From NCBI GenBank assembly GCA_964403285.1, contig CAYOFG010000002.1, positions 27,510 through 91,509 on the forward strand: 64,000 nucleotides of DNA, given 5' to 3'. The notes under the pieces are model-generated. The model saw only the letters and a program-made list of their open reading frames with translations, searched no databases and had not been told where the DNA came from. This stretch comes from WVXT01 sp964403285 (GTDB lineage Bacteria > UBA6262 > WVXT01). Made by a program: the position numbers and the translations under genes. This document shows, piece by piece, positions 17,749-26,810 of the stretch. Every line of letters starts with the position of its first letter. The stretch's first letter is position 1.

Positions 17749-19065
17749 ATGAAGATAAGTGTTTTCGGATTGGGGTACGTGGGATGTGTGTCCAGTGCCT
17801 GTCTGGCAGAGAATGGACATAAGGTTATGGGAGTGGATGTAAATCAGACTAAAGTGGATATTATAAATAGTGGAAAAAGTCCGGTCATAGAAAAAGATAT
17901 AGATGAAATCATTAATAGGGTTGTAACGACTACGAAATTAATAGCTACAACAGACGTTAGAAAAGCAGTACAAAATTCTGAAATATCTATGATCTGTGTA
18001 GGTACACCAAGTAAGGAGAATGGTAGTCTGGATTTGAAATATGTTAAAAGAGTATGCGCGGAAATTGGCGCTGGCTTGCAGGAAAAAGATAGTTATCATG
18101 TAGTAGTCGTCAGGAGCACTATGTTGCCGGGGAGTGTGGAGGGAGAAGTGATTCCCACCTTAGAGAAGACTTCCGGCAAGAAACCAGGAGCTGACTTTGG
18201 AGTGTGCATGAATCCCGAGTTTATGCGAGAAGGCAGTTCGGTTTATGACTACTATCATCCCCCGATGATAGTTATTGGGGAGCTGGACAAGAGAAGTGGG
18301 GAGATTGTTCAACAGATCTACGCTGATATTGACGCTCCCGTTGTCAGGACATCGATAAAAGTAGCGGAGATGATAAAGTACGTAAATAATTCTTTTCACG
18401 GGCTTAAAGTATGTTTCGCCAATGAAATAGGGAATATATGCAAAAAACTGGGGATTGACAGTCATCAGGTAATGGAAATTTTTTGTCTGGATACAAAACT
18501 CAACTTATCTCCGTATTATCTTAAACCAGGATTTGCTTTTGGAGGTTCGTGTCTTCCCAAGGACTTGCGAGCTTTGCTATATAAAGGTCAAAGAGAAGAT
18601 TTAAGATTGCCACTCCTTAATTCTATCCTGGATAGCAACGAGAATCAAGTAAAGATGGGAATAAATTTAATAAAAAAGACAGGGAAGAAAAAGATAGGAA
18701 TTTTTGGGTTTAGCTTTAAGCCTGGCACCGATGACCTGCGAGAAAGTCCTATGGTGGAATTAACTGAGACTTTATTGGGGAAAGGCTATAAAATTAGTAT
18801 CTATGACAAAAATGTCTCCATCGCAAAAATTTTTGGCGCTAATAGACAGTATATTGAGAAAGAAATTCCTCACATATCATCCCTGATACGTTCGTCTATA
18901 GAAGAGGTTTTGAGTAATTCGGAAGTGTTAGTGATTGGAAATAACTCTAAGGAATTTAAGAAAATACCTGAGTTAATGCGAGAGGACCAAATAATGATTG
19001 ACCTGGCGAGAATCTTAGATGGAAAAAATGAAAAGAAAAGTAGATATCAGGGAATCTGCTGGTAA
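17749..19065 (+). CDS. algD: GDP-mannose 6-dehydrogenase, AlgD-like
   Basis: A 438-residue UDP-glucose/GDP-mannose dehydrogenase. The NAD-binding VFGLGYVGCVSSACLA opens the protein; MNPEFMREGSSVYDY and the catalytic GGSCLPKDLRAL are typical. Counting places the nucleophile at Cys268 and helper residues at Lys210 and Asn214, the same positions as in AlgD of Pseudomonas aeruginosa, and the length matches. The early sequence NSGKSPVIEKDIDEI is closer to AlgD than to UDP-glucose dehydrogenases. It would oxidise GDP-mannose to GDP-mannuronate, the alginate precursor. No alg8/alg44 pair is present in the window, so the polymer itself is not proven to be alginate. Confidence 0.85.
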   Translation: MKISVFGLGYVGCVSSACLAENGHKVMGVDVNQTKVDIINSGKSPVIEKDIDEIINRVVTTTKLIATTDVRKAVQNSEISMICVGTPSKENGSLDLKYVKRVCAEIGAGLQEKDSYHVVVVRSTMLPGSVEGEVIPTLEKTSGKKPGADFGVCMNPEFMREGSSVYDYYHPPMIVIGELDKRSGEIVQQIYADIDAPVVRTSIKVAEMIKYVNNSFHGLKVCFANEIGNICKKLGIDSHQVMEIFCLDTKLNLSPYYLKPGFAFGGSCLPKDLRALLYKGQREDLRLPLLNSILDSNENQVKMGINLIKKTGKKKIGIFGFSFKPGTDDLRESPMVELTETLLGKGYKISIYDKNVSIAKIFGANRQYIEKEIPHISSLIRSSIEEVLSNSEVLVIGNNSKEFKKIPELMREDQIMIDLARILDGKNEKKSRYQGICW

Positions 19066-20242
19066 AATACTCATTATAGTGGAAAACCTTCCTGTTCCTT
19101 TTGACAGGAGAGTATGGTTAGAGGCCAATACTCTTACGGAAGAAGGTTATAAGGTCTCGGTGATATCACCCAGAGGGAAAAATGACCCCAAATATGAAGT
19201 GCTGAATGGAATCAGTCTCTACCGCTATCCTATGCCACCTCCCACAAAGGGATTTCTCAGTTACTCCTGGGAGTTTACATATTGCTGGCTTATGACTTTT
19301 TTCTTATCCATAAAGATACTTTTTAAGGAAGGATTCGACGTTATTCACGCGTGTAATCCTCCAGATACATTTTTTCTTTTAGGAGCATTTTATAAAGTGC
19401 TGGGTAAGAAATTTGTCTTTGACCAGCATGATTTGTGCCCCGAAGTTTATCAGGCAAGGTTCGGTTCAGCGAAAAGAAGATTGCTTATCAAAGGTTTACT
19501 ATTTTTGGAAAAACTAACATATAGGACAGCTAACCTGGTAATCGCAACCAATGAGTCTTACAAAAAGATTGCCGTAGAAAGAGGGAAGGTGAAAAGAGAA
19601 GAGATTTTCGTCGTAAGAACCGGCCCAGATTTCCAAAGACTTAAAAGGTTGAAAACAGAGCCAGAGTTGAAAAGGGGAAGGAAATATATGGTCTGTTACC
19701 TGGGAGTAATGGGGCCTCAGGATGGGGTAGATTATCTTCTCCGTTCAGTAGAATTCATAACAGGAACCAACGGAAGAGACGACATTCTTTTTGTATTGGT
19801 CGGGGGAGGGGATTCCTTTAGCGACTTAAAAAAGATGAGCATTGATTTGGGCGTGCAAAAGCATGTTCTATTTACGGGCAGAATTCCGGACGAAGAATTA
19901 ATAAGATACCTTTCTACAGCAGATGTTTGCGTTGGCCCTGATCCAAAAAATGAACTCAACGATAAGTCAACGATGAATAAGATTATGGAATATATGGCCA
20001 TGGCCAAGCCAGTTGTCTCCTTTGACTTAAAGGAGGCACGTTTTTCGGCTCAGGATGCTGCCCTATACGCCAAGCCAAACGACACGGAAGATTTCGCTAA
20101 CAAGATTTTAGAATTATTGAAGGATGAAAAAAAGAGACAACAGATGGGAGAATATGGAAGAAAACGAATCGAAGAAGAACTCTCCTGGAATCATACAAAG
20201 AAGGAATTAATAAAAGCATACGGAAAAGTATTTAATAACTAA
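19019..20242 (+). CDS. GT4 family glycosyltransferase
   Basis: A 407-residue GT-B glycosyltransferase. The N-terminus has VENLPVPFDRRVWLEANTL and later CNPPDTFFLLG and FDQHDLCPEVY, signatures of WbpY/WcaC-like GT4 enzymes of exopolysaccharide loci; the C-terminal half has MVCYLGVMGPQDGVDYLL and STADVCVGPDP. Its start at 19019 overlaps the end of the AlgD-like gene by 47 bases; ATG at 19028 is an alternative within the overlap. Overlap implies translational coupling. It is probably membrane-associated and acts on a lipid-linked acceptor; donor unknown. Confidence 0.88.
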   Translation: MEKMKRKVDIRESAGKILIIVENLPVPFDRRVWLEANTLTEEGYKVSVISPRGKNDPKYEVLNGISLYRYPMPPPTKGFLSYSWEFTYCWLMTFFLSIKILFKEGFDVIHACNPPDTFFLLGAFYKVLGKKFVFDQHDLCPEVYQARFGSAKRRLLIKGLLFLEKLTYRTANLVIATNESYKKIAVERGKVKREEIFVVRTGPDFQRLKRLKTEPELKRGRKYMVCYLGVMGPQDGVDYLLRSVEFITGTNGRDDILFVLVGGGDSFSDLKKMSIDLGVQKHVLFTGRIPDEELIRYLSTADVCVGPDPKNELNDKSTMNKIMEYMAMAKPVVSFDLKEARFSAQDAALYAKPNDTEDFANKILELLKDEKKRQQMGEYGRKRIEEELSWNHTKKELIKAYGKVFNN

Positions 20243-20292
20243 ATGTCAAAAATGAATCATAAATAACAAATTTACGAAAGGGGTTGGTTGTT

Positions 20293-21741
20293 ATGATAAA
20301 AGAATATGAAGCATTTTTAAAGAAGTTGATGATATCTGCCGATTTGTTAATAATGGCTGTTTCTTTTATCTTGGCTTATTTCCTGCGGGCGAATATCTAT
20401 TACTTCTATAAACTTGACTTATTCCCTTCAAAAGTGATAATGGGTACAATTTATCCCCTGGATAATTATTTGTGGCTACTGTTAATTATTCTTCCTGTAT
20501 GGTATGCCTTGCTTAGTTTTCAAGGGCTTTATGAATCTTTTAGAACTAAGAGACTTACAGTAATAGTCTGGATTATTGTAAAGACAGGGTTTCTTGCTAC
20601 TTTAATTACCGGAACTTTAATTTTTGTTCTTAAGCTTACCTATATTAGTAGAATCTTTATGTTTTTCTTTTCCGGCGTAGCTGTTAGCCTTTTAAGTTTA
20701 GAAAAGGCAATGCTAATTCAGAGCTTTAAGCACGCTCGCCCAGGAGAGGATAGTTATAAACACTTGTTGGTTGTGGGAACTGGAAAAAGAGCTGAAAAGT
20801 TTGTTCAGATGGTTAAACAACATCCCGAATGGGGTATAAAAATAGTTGGCATTGTAGATGATGAACCAGATAAAATAGGTGAGGAGGTCTCAGACATCAA
20901 GGTCATTGGGCTATTAAAGGATGTTCCCGATATCCTCCATGAGAAAATAGTTGATGAAGTTGTATTCATTGTCCCCCGGTTATGGCTGAGCCGTATTGAA
21001 CAAAGTATATTAAGTTGTGAGAGAGAGGGGATAAAAGTATCTGTTGCCGTAGATCTATTTAATTTCAAAATTGGAAAGTTACAAGCAACGGACTTAGGAG
21101 GCATTCCTCTTATGCGCCTGGAGACAACCCCTGGTTCGCCGTGGGAGTTGTTTATAAAAAGGAGCCTTGATATCGTTGTCTCTTTGGTGGGATTAGTTCT
21201 TTTGGCGCCACTTCTCCTATTGATAGCAGTGGTTATCAAGTTGAATTCTCCTGGGTCACTATTTTTTAAGCAAGAACGAAACGGAATGAATGGGAGAAAA
21301 TTTGGCTTGCTAAAATTTAGAAGTATGGTGGTTGGTGCCGAGGAGATGCAAGAAGATCTTCTTGCTTTAAACGAAATGGATGGTCCCGTTTTTAAGATTA
21401 AAGACGACCCACGAATGACAAAAATTGGCAAGTTCTTGCGTAAGACCAGTCTGGATGAGTTACCTCAATTAATCAATGTTTTGAAAGGCGATATGAGCCT
21501 TGTCGGTCCTCGCCCACCCATCCCGGGAGAAGTCACTAACTACGAGACATGGCAAAGAAGAAGACTGAGTATGAGACCTGGCATAACTTGTTTTTGGCAA
21601 ATTAGTGGGAGAAGTGAAATTGGTTTCGAAGAGTGGATGAAACTCGACTTGGAATATATTGATAATTGGTCCCTGGGGTTAGATTTCAAAATCCTGCTTA
21701 ACACAATACCCGTTGTCCTCTTCGGGACGGGAGCAAGGTGA
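20293..21741 (+). CDS. WbaP/CpsE-type polyprenyl glycosylphosphotransferase
   Basis: About 482 residues. The N-terminal half has four to five membrane helices, then a CoA-binding/Rossmann-like segment (LLVVGTGKRAEKFVQM, GIVDDEPDKIG) as in CpsE/WcaJ. The C-terminal third is the bacterial sugar transferase domain: one helix in KRSLDIVVSLVGLVLLAPL, then FFKQERNGMNGRKFGLLKFR, LDELPQLINVLKGDMSLVGP and RPGITCFWQISGR. These enzymes transfer a sugar 1-phosphate to undecaprenyl phosphate and so begin repeat-unit assembly. ATG at 20293 is chosen because AAGGGG lies 9 bases upstream. It closes the polysaccharide operon. Confidence 0.92.
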   Translation: MIKEYEAFLKKLMISADLLIMAVSFILAYFLRANIYYFYKLDLFPSKVIMGTIYPLDNYLWLLLIILPVWYALLSFQGLYESFRTKRLTVIVWIIVKTGFLATLITGTLIFVLKLTYISRIFMFFFSGVAVSLLSLEKAMLIQSFKHARPGEDSYKHLLVVGTGKRAEKFVQMVKQHPEWGIKIVGIVDDEPDKIGEEVSDIKVIGLLKDVPDILHEKIVDEVVFIVPRLWLSRIEQSILSCEREGIKVSVAVDLFNFKIGKLQATDLGGIPLMRLETTPGSPWELFIKRSLDIVVSLVGLVLLAPLLLLIAVVIKLNSPGSLFFKQERNGMNGRKFGLLKFRSMVVGAEEMQEDLLALNEMDGPVFKIKDDPRMTKIGKFLRKTSLDELPQLINVLKGDMSLVGPRPPIPGEVTNYETWQRRRLSMRPGITCFWQISGRSEIGFEEWMKLDLEYIDNWSLGLDFKILLNTIPVVLFGTGAR

Positions 21742-21812
21742 AATTCGGTACTGGGATTATGGCGTCAGAATATCCCGCCTTTAAACCCTCCTTTCAAAAT
21801 TAACAAAATTTT

Positions 21813-21864
21813 GGAGTCCTCCCGAAAGGGAGGTTGAAAAAACAAACCCTTGTTTTCGCAAGGA
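21813..21864. repeat. GGAGTCCTCCC-GAAA-GGGAGG palindromic repeat (family R3)
   Basis: Bases 21818-21833 form CCTCCC-GAAA-GGGAGG, preceded by GGAGT. A second weaker hairpin, CCTTGTTTTCGCAAGG, follows and ends next to the ribosome-binding site of the beta-helix gene. The same layout, inverted, is found at 59449-59563, and a variant at 38887. It may work as a terminator for the polysaccharide operon or as a leader hairpin; no regulator can be named. Confidence 0.7.
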
Positions 21865-21873
21865 GGTATGGAA

Positions 21874-23406
21874 ATGAGTGTTTCTAAAAATTTCTTCAAG
21901 TATTGCTTAGTATTTTCTTTAGTCCTGATAATTCCATTATGTATTCCAACTTTGGCGCAAGCAACCATCTATTATGTAGCACAAGATGGCAGCGATAGTA
22001 ATCCTGGAACGGAAACAGAGCCTTGGGCAAGTGTTGATAAAGCGGCAGATACAATGAAAGCTGGCGATACCGTTTATGTTAAACAAGGAACTTATAGCGG
22101 ATTTCAGGTATCCAGAAGCGGAACTGCTGGCAATTACATATCATATCTTGCCTACCCAGGAGCTACTCCAAAAATTGGGCAGATTTATTTTGGAGAAGGA
22201 GCAAGTTATAATAAATTTCACGGGTTTGAAATCACGTATCCCTCCGGAGGAGGGGTGCAAATGAACAATAATAATGACCATAACATGATATCAAATTGCC
22301 ACATTCATCATTGTAACCCAAGTGGAAGTTGTGGAGTGGATATAAGTGGTGGCAGTGATTTTAACATAATAGAAGATTGTATTATTCATGACGTCTACTA
22401 TGCTGCTCACACGAGCGGAAGCACCAACAGAGGAAATGTCTTTCGCAGAAACATATGTTACAATATTTCTGATGATGGTTTTAATTTCTCTCCTTCTACC
22501 AAAGATACTCAGGTCATTGATAATGTTATTTATGACGTAGACTGGGATGGAAGTGGGGGAGCAGATGGTATCCACCTTTTCGAAGATGGGAGTGCAATTG
22601 TAAGGGGAAATTTAGTTTATCATGACCGTGCCGCGAGGGGCGGTGTCTTTTGGATTAACGGTGGAAGCAATCACATTATTGAAAATAACACGTTTGTCGG
22701 TCTTCCTGGTTTTACCACTGATTATGGCGGAATAATCTGGATTGAGGTAAATTCGAATGTTACTCTCAAGAATAATATCGGTTACTCAAGTAACGGCTCA
22801 ATAGGTGTGGTTACGGGGATAAATTCTTCTACGAATGATGATTACAATGACTGGTACAATTCTGTTAATAAATCGATGTGCGTGCGATACGGAGGGGAAT
22901 GGAAATCTGTTTCTGAATATCAGAAGGAAGATGGTAGAGGACTCCATTCTATTTCCCTGAACCCAGAATTTGTAAATCCTGTAAGTGGTGAAAGTGGCGA
23001 TTTTCACTTAAAGCCCGGGTCTCCTTGCGAAGGTACTGGCGAGAATGGGGCAGATATGGGAGCTTACGGCGTGGCAATACCTGACTCCAGTAAAGACGAG
23101 GGAAAGGCGGAGATCAAAGTCCTCAATCGCCCCAATCCCTTTCGTGCCGGCAAGGAAGCGACTCTAATACAATATGAACTCAGTCAACCTTCCAATGTTA
23201 TAATTACAATTTACAACCTCCTGGGTGAAGAAGTATGGCGTAAAAGTTATGAAGCGGGAGAAAACGGTGGCAGGGAAGATAACATCGTTCCCTGGGATGG
23301 AAAGAACGCCTCGGGAGAAGTGGTAGGAAATGGAGGCTATGTCTGCCGCATCTGGGTGGAAAAAGAAAATAGGTATGTGGTAAGGAAGATTGCTGTTGCC
23401 AAATAG
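21874..23406 (+). CDS. Secreted right-handed beta-helix protein A with FlgD-like C-terminal domain
   Basis: About 510 residues. A signal peptide (MSVSKNFFKYCLVFS, cleavage after about TLAQA) is followed by IYYVAQDGSDSNPGTETEPW, the DUF1565-like opening of right-handed parallel beta-helices, then many NxI/V-x-N-N rungs (residues about 100-340). The last 95 residues, from NRPNPFRAGKEATLI to the end, form a FlgD_ig/T9SS-type-A-like domain (VPWDGKNASGEVVGNGGY). Such beta-helices are typical of polysaccharide lyases, epimerases and hydrolases. ATG at 21874 is 6 bases after AAGGAGGT. Paralogues follow at 23.4 and 26.8 kb. A role in processing the exported polymer is inferred; no catalytic residues were identified. 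Confidence 0.8.
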   Translation: MSVSKNFFKYCLVFSLVLIIPLCIPTLAQATIYYVAQDGSDSNPGTETEPWASVDKAADTMKAGDTVYVKQGTYSGFQVSRSGTAGNYISYLAYPGATPKIGQIYFGEGASYNKFHGFEITYPSGGGVQMNNNNDHNMISNCHIHHCNPSGSCGVDISGGSDFNIIEDCIIHDVYYAAHTSGSTNRGNVFRRNICYNISDDGFNFSPSTKDTQVIDNVIYDVDWDGSGGADGIHLFEDGSAIVRGNLVYHDRAARGGVFWINGGSNHIIENNTFVGLPGFTTDYGGIIWIEVNSNVTLKNNIGYSSNGSIGVVTGINSSTNDDYNDWYNSVNKSMCVRYGGEWKSVSEYQKEDGRGLHSISLNPEFVNPVSGESGDFHLKPGSPCEGTGENGADMGAYGVAIPDSSKDEGKAEIKVLNRPNPFRAGKEATLIQYELSQPSNVIITIYNLLGEEVWRKSYEAGENGGREDNIVPWDGKNASGEVVGNGGYVCRIWVEKENRYVVRKIAVAK

Positions 23407-23419
23407 AAAGCAGGCGAAG

Positions 23420-25243
23420 GTGGGAGAAAAGAGAGTTTTTAAAATATTCTGTATCTGGTTGTTAATTTTTGGGTTGCAGTGGCAATTTGTCAGGGTAGAT
23501 AATTACTGCGGGATGCCCGATGACTATTTGCAATACGCGGTAAACGAAGTAGTAGTAACCGGCAGTGTCTATTATGTAGAAAAAGGTGGCAGTAACAGTT
23601 GGGACGGTTCTCTTGAGCATCCCTGGCAGACCATTCAAAAAGCCGCCGATACTATGGTTGCTGGGGATACTGTCTACATTAAGGAAGGAGTTTATACTGA
23701 AAGAGTCGTGGCTCAACAATCAGGCTCTCCTGAAAAATTTGTAACCTACATGGCATATCCCGGACATAAATCAGTTATAGACGCAGGCGGAACTGGAACG
23801 GCATTCAGTATCGTCGGGAAAAGTTACATAAAGATAGATAGTCTCGAGATAAAAAACGCTGGAGGCTGGGGAATACTTGTGGAAGATTCTACGAACATTG
23901 AAATAAGAAATGTAAAAGTTTCTTACAGTAATTGGGAAAACATACAAATCAGAGGTGATTCCAGTCAGGTTCTTCTGGAAAACTGTGACGTCAGTCATAG
24001 CCAAAATTATTCTGGCATAGATATATATCAATATAATGGCCGTCCGCATCATGTGACAGTAAGGAACTGTACTGCCCATCATAATGAGCAATTTGCTGGC
24101 ATAGGCAGTGAACAAGCAGATAATTTAATAATTGATTCAAATGTCTGTTATAACAATCGACTGGGTGTAGATATCGGAAGCGGAGACAAGAACATTATTA
24201 GAAACAATACTGTTTACGACTGCGAAACTGGCATTGCTTTAAGCTCCAATGAAGATTCTGAGGTTTATGAAAATACTATTTACAATATTAAAAATGAAGC
24301 AATTTATAGTTATTGCTTCAGTGTACACGGCGAAGCCCATACCAGAAATAAATGGTATAGAAATATAGTCTATAACTGTGGTTTTGGAATTTACGAAAGC
24401 AAATGGGATAGGCAGCCAATTGAGGGGATTTCGTCAGACCATGAATTCTATAACAACCTTTTCTATGATATAGGAACCCACGGTACTTATCGCGTACCAT
24501 TTTATTTCCAAGGTTCAACAGGCATTAAATTTCGTGACAACACTATCTATATGAATCCAAACTATGATGCAGTCCAATTCCTTCAAGGCGCCATTAATTC
24601 AAAAATCGAAAATAACATTATAAGCATAAGTGGGGATAAATCTCCAATCATAATGGATAGTTCATCCAGTAGTGGTGCAGTAGTTGATTATAACTGTTAC
24701 CACAATAGGGCTGGTACTGTAGGTTCGGGGGAACATTCGATTGCTAAAGACCCAAAATTTGTTGATGTCCCGGGTCACGATTTCCATCTCCAAAAGACCT
24801 CCCCCTGCGTAGATGTTGGTGATCCTGCTACCGGTGCTGATTTCGACCTTGATGGTAGGCAGAGTCCCCAAGATGGTGATGGAGACGGAGACCCAATAGT
24901 TGATATGGGAGCTTATGAGTATCCAGGACCCAGTCCCCCTATCGAGGGAGTAGAAGTCCTCAATCGACCTAATCCGTTCCGTGCGGGTAAAGAAGAAACT
25001 CAGATAGAATATAATCTCAAGCAACTTTCCAATGTAACAATTACAATTTACGACCTCTTGGGTCAACAGGTCTGGCGTAAAAGTTATAGGGCAGGGGAAA
25101 ACGGTGGCAGGGAAGTGAATAGCGTTCCCTGGGATGGGAAGAACGCCTCGGGAGAAGTGGTAGGAAATGGAAGCTATGTCTGCCGCATCTGGGTGGAAAA
25201 AGAAAATAGGTATGTGGTAAGGAAGATTGCTGTTGCTAAATAG
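23420..25243 (+). CDS. Chimeric beta-helix protein B: PorV-like signal region fused to beta-helix and FlgD-like domain
   Basis: About 607 residues. The N-terminus (signal peptide, then DNYCGMPDDYLQYA) matches the start of the PorV-like protein at 25.3 kb (ENYYGMPNDYLQYG), not that of beta-helix A or C. From SVYYVEKGGSNSWDGS it switches to a beta-helix with N-x-I rungs (about residues 55-480), and ends with the same FlgD-like domain as A, from NRPNPFRAGKEETQ. The DNA upstream of the start also repeats that upstream of 25257. It is therefore a fusion of two paralogous units. GTG at 23420 is preferred; TTG at 23390 would overlap the previous gene. Likely secreted; function as for A, unproven. 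Confidence 0.78.
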   Translation: MGEKRVFKIFCIWLLIFGLQWQFVRVDNYCGMPDDYLQYAVNEVVVTGSVYYVEKGGSNSWDGSLEHPWQTIQKAADTMVAGDTVYIKEGVYTERVVAQQSGSPEKFVTYMAYPGHKSVIDAGGTGTAFSIVGKSYIKIDSLEIKNAGGWGILVEDSTNIEIRNVKVSYSNWENIQIRGDSSQVLLENCDVSHSQNYSGIDIYQYNGRPHHVTVRNCTAHHNEQFAGIGSEQADNLIIDSNVCYNNRLGVDIGSGDKNIIRNNTVYDCETGIALSSNEDSEVYENTIYNIKNEAIYSYCFSVHGEAHTRNKWYRNIVYNCGFGIYESKWDRQPIEGISSDHEFYNNLFYDIGTHGTYRVPFYFQGSTGIKFRDNTIYMNPNYDAVQFLQGAINSKIENNIISISGDKSPIIMDSSSSSGAVVDYNCYHNRAGTVGSGEHSIAKDPKFVDVPGHDFHLQKTSPCVDVGDPATGADFDLDGRQSPQDGDGDGDPIVDMGAYEYPGPSPPIEGVEVLNRPNPFRAGKEETQIEYNLKQLSNVTITIYDLLGQQVWRKSYRAGENGGREVNSVPWDGKNASGEVVGNGSYVCRIWVEKENRYVVRKIAVAK

Positions 25244-25256
25244 AAAGCAGGGGAAG

Positions 25257-26522
25257 GTGAGAGAAAAAACGGTTTTTGGAATATTTATTATTTGTTTATT
25301 AATTCTTGGGCTGAATTGGCAATTTGTTACAGCAGAGAATTACTACGGAATGCCTAACGACTATTTGCAGTACGGGGCAGGAGCGAGGTCTTTAGCCATG
25401 GGAGGAGCGTATGTAGCCCTGGCAGATGAGGCAAGTGGACCTTATTGGAATCCTGCAGGCTTAACACAGGTTGAGGAATACCAGTTCCTTTCTATGTATG
25501 CTCCCTTCTTTGAACAGACTAGTTATAACTTCCTTTCTTATGTTAATCCACTGGGACGGCTGGGGAACGTGGCTATTTCCGATGTTTTTCTCTATTCGGG
25601 AGGGTATGAAGAAGTTGATAAAGACGGAAACGTTCTGGGCGCGAATCAGTCAATATTCAATAATGCCATAATTATTTCTTATGCAAACAGAATTTATAGA
25701 CACTTGTCCCTGGGAGCAAATTTGAAACTGATTCATGAGCGAGTGATGAAATATTCAGGGAACAGCCAGGGAATAGATTTGGGGATACTTTGTAAGCCTT
25801 TGGATGAACTGAGTATTGGCTTAGTAGTGCAAAATGTACTCCAGCCAAAGGTGACTCTGATAGATGAGCCTAACGTGTATGGTACAAATGTGAAAGGTGG
25901 TGTGGCATTGAAAACATACTATAACCGCCTAATACTGACCGCAGATATCAATAAGCTCGTTGACGAGAAAGCATATTTCTGTACAGGAGTAGAGTTTTCT
26001 CCCTGGGAGAAGGTTACGTCCTCTTCTTTGAAAAGAATAGATCTAAGGGCAGGAATCAACCATTTGCAATCATTTACCTGTGGAATAGGATTAAAGATAA
26101 ATTTTTTCTCTCTGGATTACGCATTTAATATTCATAGGATAGGAAATCTCCACAAATTTGGCCTTACTTTTCGCTGGGGAAGTATCTATAAAGCGAGAGC
26201 CAGACCTGTTCTGGGGTCAGGAAACACTTATTGGGTTGGACCATCGGGGGAGCCCCTGAAATTTCTTATCGAAATGCCATCAATTACTATAGAAAAATGG
26301 ACTCTGACGATAAAAGATGAAAAGGAGAAAATTGTGACGGCCTTCGAAACGACGAGGCATAGACCGAAAATTATCAGGTGGAATCTACGTGACCAGAAAG
26401 GAAAGTTGGTAAAGAACGGATATTATTACTACGAATTTAGCGTTATTTATAAAGATGGTAAAAAATGGATTGACAATGGAGAGATAAAGCTCCAGTATAA
26501 AGAAACATTGCCAAATCAATAA
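25257..26522 (+). CDS. PorV/PorQ-like outer-membrane protein with C-terminal FlgD-like domain
   Basis: About 421 residues. A signal peptide ends near WQFVTA, followed by the PorV/UPF0164 hallmark YGAGARSLAMGGAYVALADE, ASGPYWNPAGLTQ, and a repeated strand-turn pattern through about residue 310 (LQSFTCGIGLKINFFSLDYA). Unlike its neighbour at 28460 it continues with about 110 residues that include IIRWNLRDQKGKLVKNGYYY, an Ig-like FlgD-type module. PorV proteins are outer-membrane barrels used as shuttles for secreted proteins with sorting domains, which fits the neighbouring proteins that carry such a domain. GTG at 25257 is taken; TTG at 25227 is possible. A full type IX secretion system was not seen. 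Confidence 0.8.
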   Translation: MREKTVFGIFIICLLILGLNWQFVTAENYYGMPNDYLQYGAGARSLAMGGAYVALADEASGPYWNPAGLTQVEEYQFLSMYAPFFEQTSYNFLSYVNPLGRLGNVAISDVFLYSGGYEEVDKDGNVLGANQSIFNNAIIISYANRIYRHLSLGANLKLIHERVMKYSGNSQGIDLGILCKPLDELSIGLVVQNVLQPKVTLIDEPNVYGTNVKGGVALKTYYNRLILTADINKLVDEKAYFCTGVEFSPWEKVTSSSLKRIDLRAGINHLQSFTCGIGLKINFFSLDYAFNIHRIGNLHKFGLTFRWGSIYKARARPVLGSGNTYWVGPSGEPLKFLIEMPSITIEKWTLTIKDEKEKIVTAFETTRHRPKIIRWNLRDQKGKLVKNGYYYYEFSVIYKDGKKWIDNGEIKLQYKETLPNQ

Positions 26523-26559
26523 TCCTGCCCTATAATCCCTGCCTTAAAACCCCTTTAAA

Positions 26560-26610
26560 ATTTACAAAAACTTAACAAAAACTTAACATTTTCTTAACAT
26601 ATACTTAACA
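26560..26610 (+). promoter_or_regulatory. Five TTAACA-type boxes at exact 11-bp spacing (Pho-box-like)
   Basis: TTTACA at 26561 and TTAACA at 26572, 26583, 26594 and 26605 start exactly 11 bases apart; four have a preceding C (CTTAACA). The 11-bp period of direct half-sites is the layout used by OmpR/PhoB-family response regulators, and TTAACA is close to the known PhoP box of Bacillus subtilis. They end 9 bases before a -10 element, and no -35 hexamer is visible, as expected for an activated promoter. The regulator itself is not in the window. Confidence 0.7.
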
Positions 26611-26616
26611 TCATTG

Positions 26617-26625
26617 TGTTATACT
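26617..26625 (+). promoter_or_regulatory. Extended -10 promoter element
   Basis: TGTTATACT is a perfect TG-n-TATACT extended -10. It lies directly downstream of the phased TTAACA boxes and about 45 bases upstream of the riboswitch aptamer, so transcription should start near 26632 and include the whole aptamer. Confidence 0.7.
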
Positions 26626-26670
26626 TAGATTGTAGTAATCATAAGCTGTTCTGAAAACTGAATATTTTAT

Positions 26671-26756
26671 GGCTCGATAAAGGCAAACCATTCGAAAGGG
26701 TGGGACGTAAAACCGCGGGTCCCCGATATATCAGGGACAGCCGGGTTACCGAAGCC
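26671..26756 (+). ncRNA. c-di-GMP-I riboswitch aptamer (GEMM)
   Basis: The stretch GGCAAACCATTCGAAAG (26682-26698), then GTGGGACGTAAAACC and the GGGTTACCGAAGCC end, match the conserved core of GEMM/c-di-GMP-I aptamers, including the tetraloop and receptor regions and the A-A-A joiner. P1 is closed by GGCT at 26671 and AGCC at 26753; the second hairpin is GGGTCC/GGGAC around a short A/T-rich loop. The element sits in the leader of beta-helix gene C. Binding of cyclic di-GMP follows from the family. Confidence 0.9.
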
Positions 26757-26771
26757 AGCAAAGTAATAGAT

Positions 26772-26810
26772 CCCTGGTTTTTCGAATGGAAAGCCAGGGT
26801 TTTCTATTTT
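26772..26810 (+). terminator. Riboswitch-controlled intrinsic terminator
   Basis: CCCTGGTTTTTC pairs with GGAAAGCCAGGG (12 pairs, two or three of them G-T) around the loop GAAT, followed by TTTTCTATTTT. It is 16 bases downstream of the aptamer. The 3-prime strand of aptamer P1 (GAAGCCAG, 26751-26758) can instead pair with CTGGTTTT in the 5-prime arm of the terminator, giving an anti-terminator. That would make c-di-GMP binding switch the genes off; the direction is inferred from this pairing. Confidence 0.8.

Noticed and set aside
20805..21431. 208-residue open frame on the minus strand
   Set aside because: It lies fully inside the sugar transferase gene, has no ribosome-binding site and no recognisable domain.
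21742..21873. A second c-di-GMP riboswitch in front of beta-helix A
   Set aside because: The leader lacks the GGCAAACC and GTTACCGA-type core; only R3 hairpins are present.
23390..25256. TTG starts at 23390 and 25227 for the chimeric and PorV-like genes
   Set aside because: Both lie in the C-terminal codons of the preceding gene, and the extra residues are only a read-through of its end; GTG starts give normal signal peptides.
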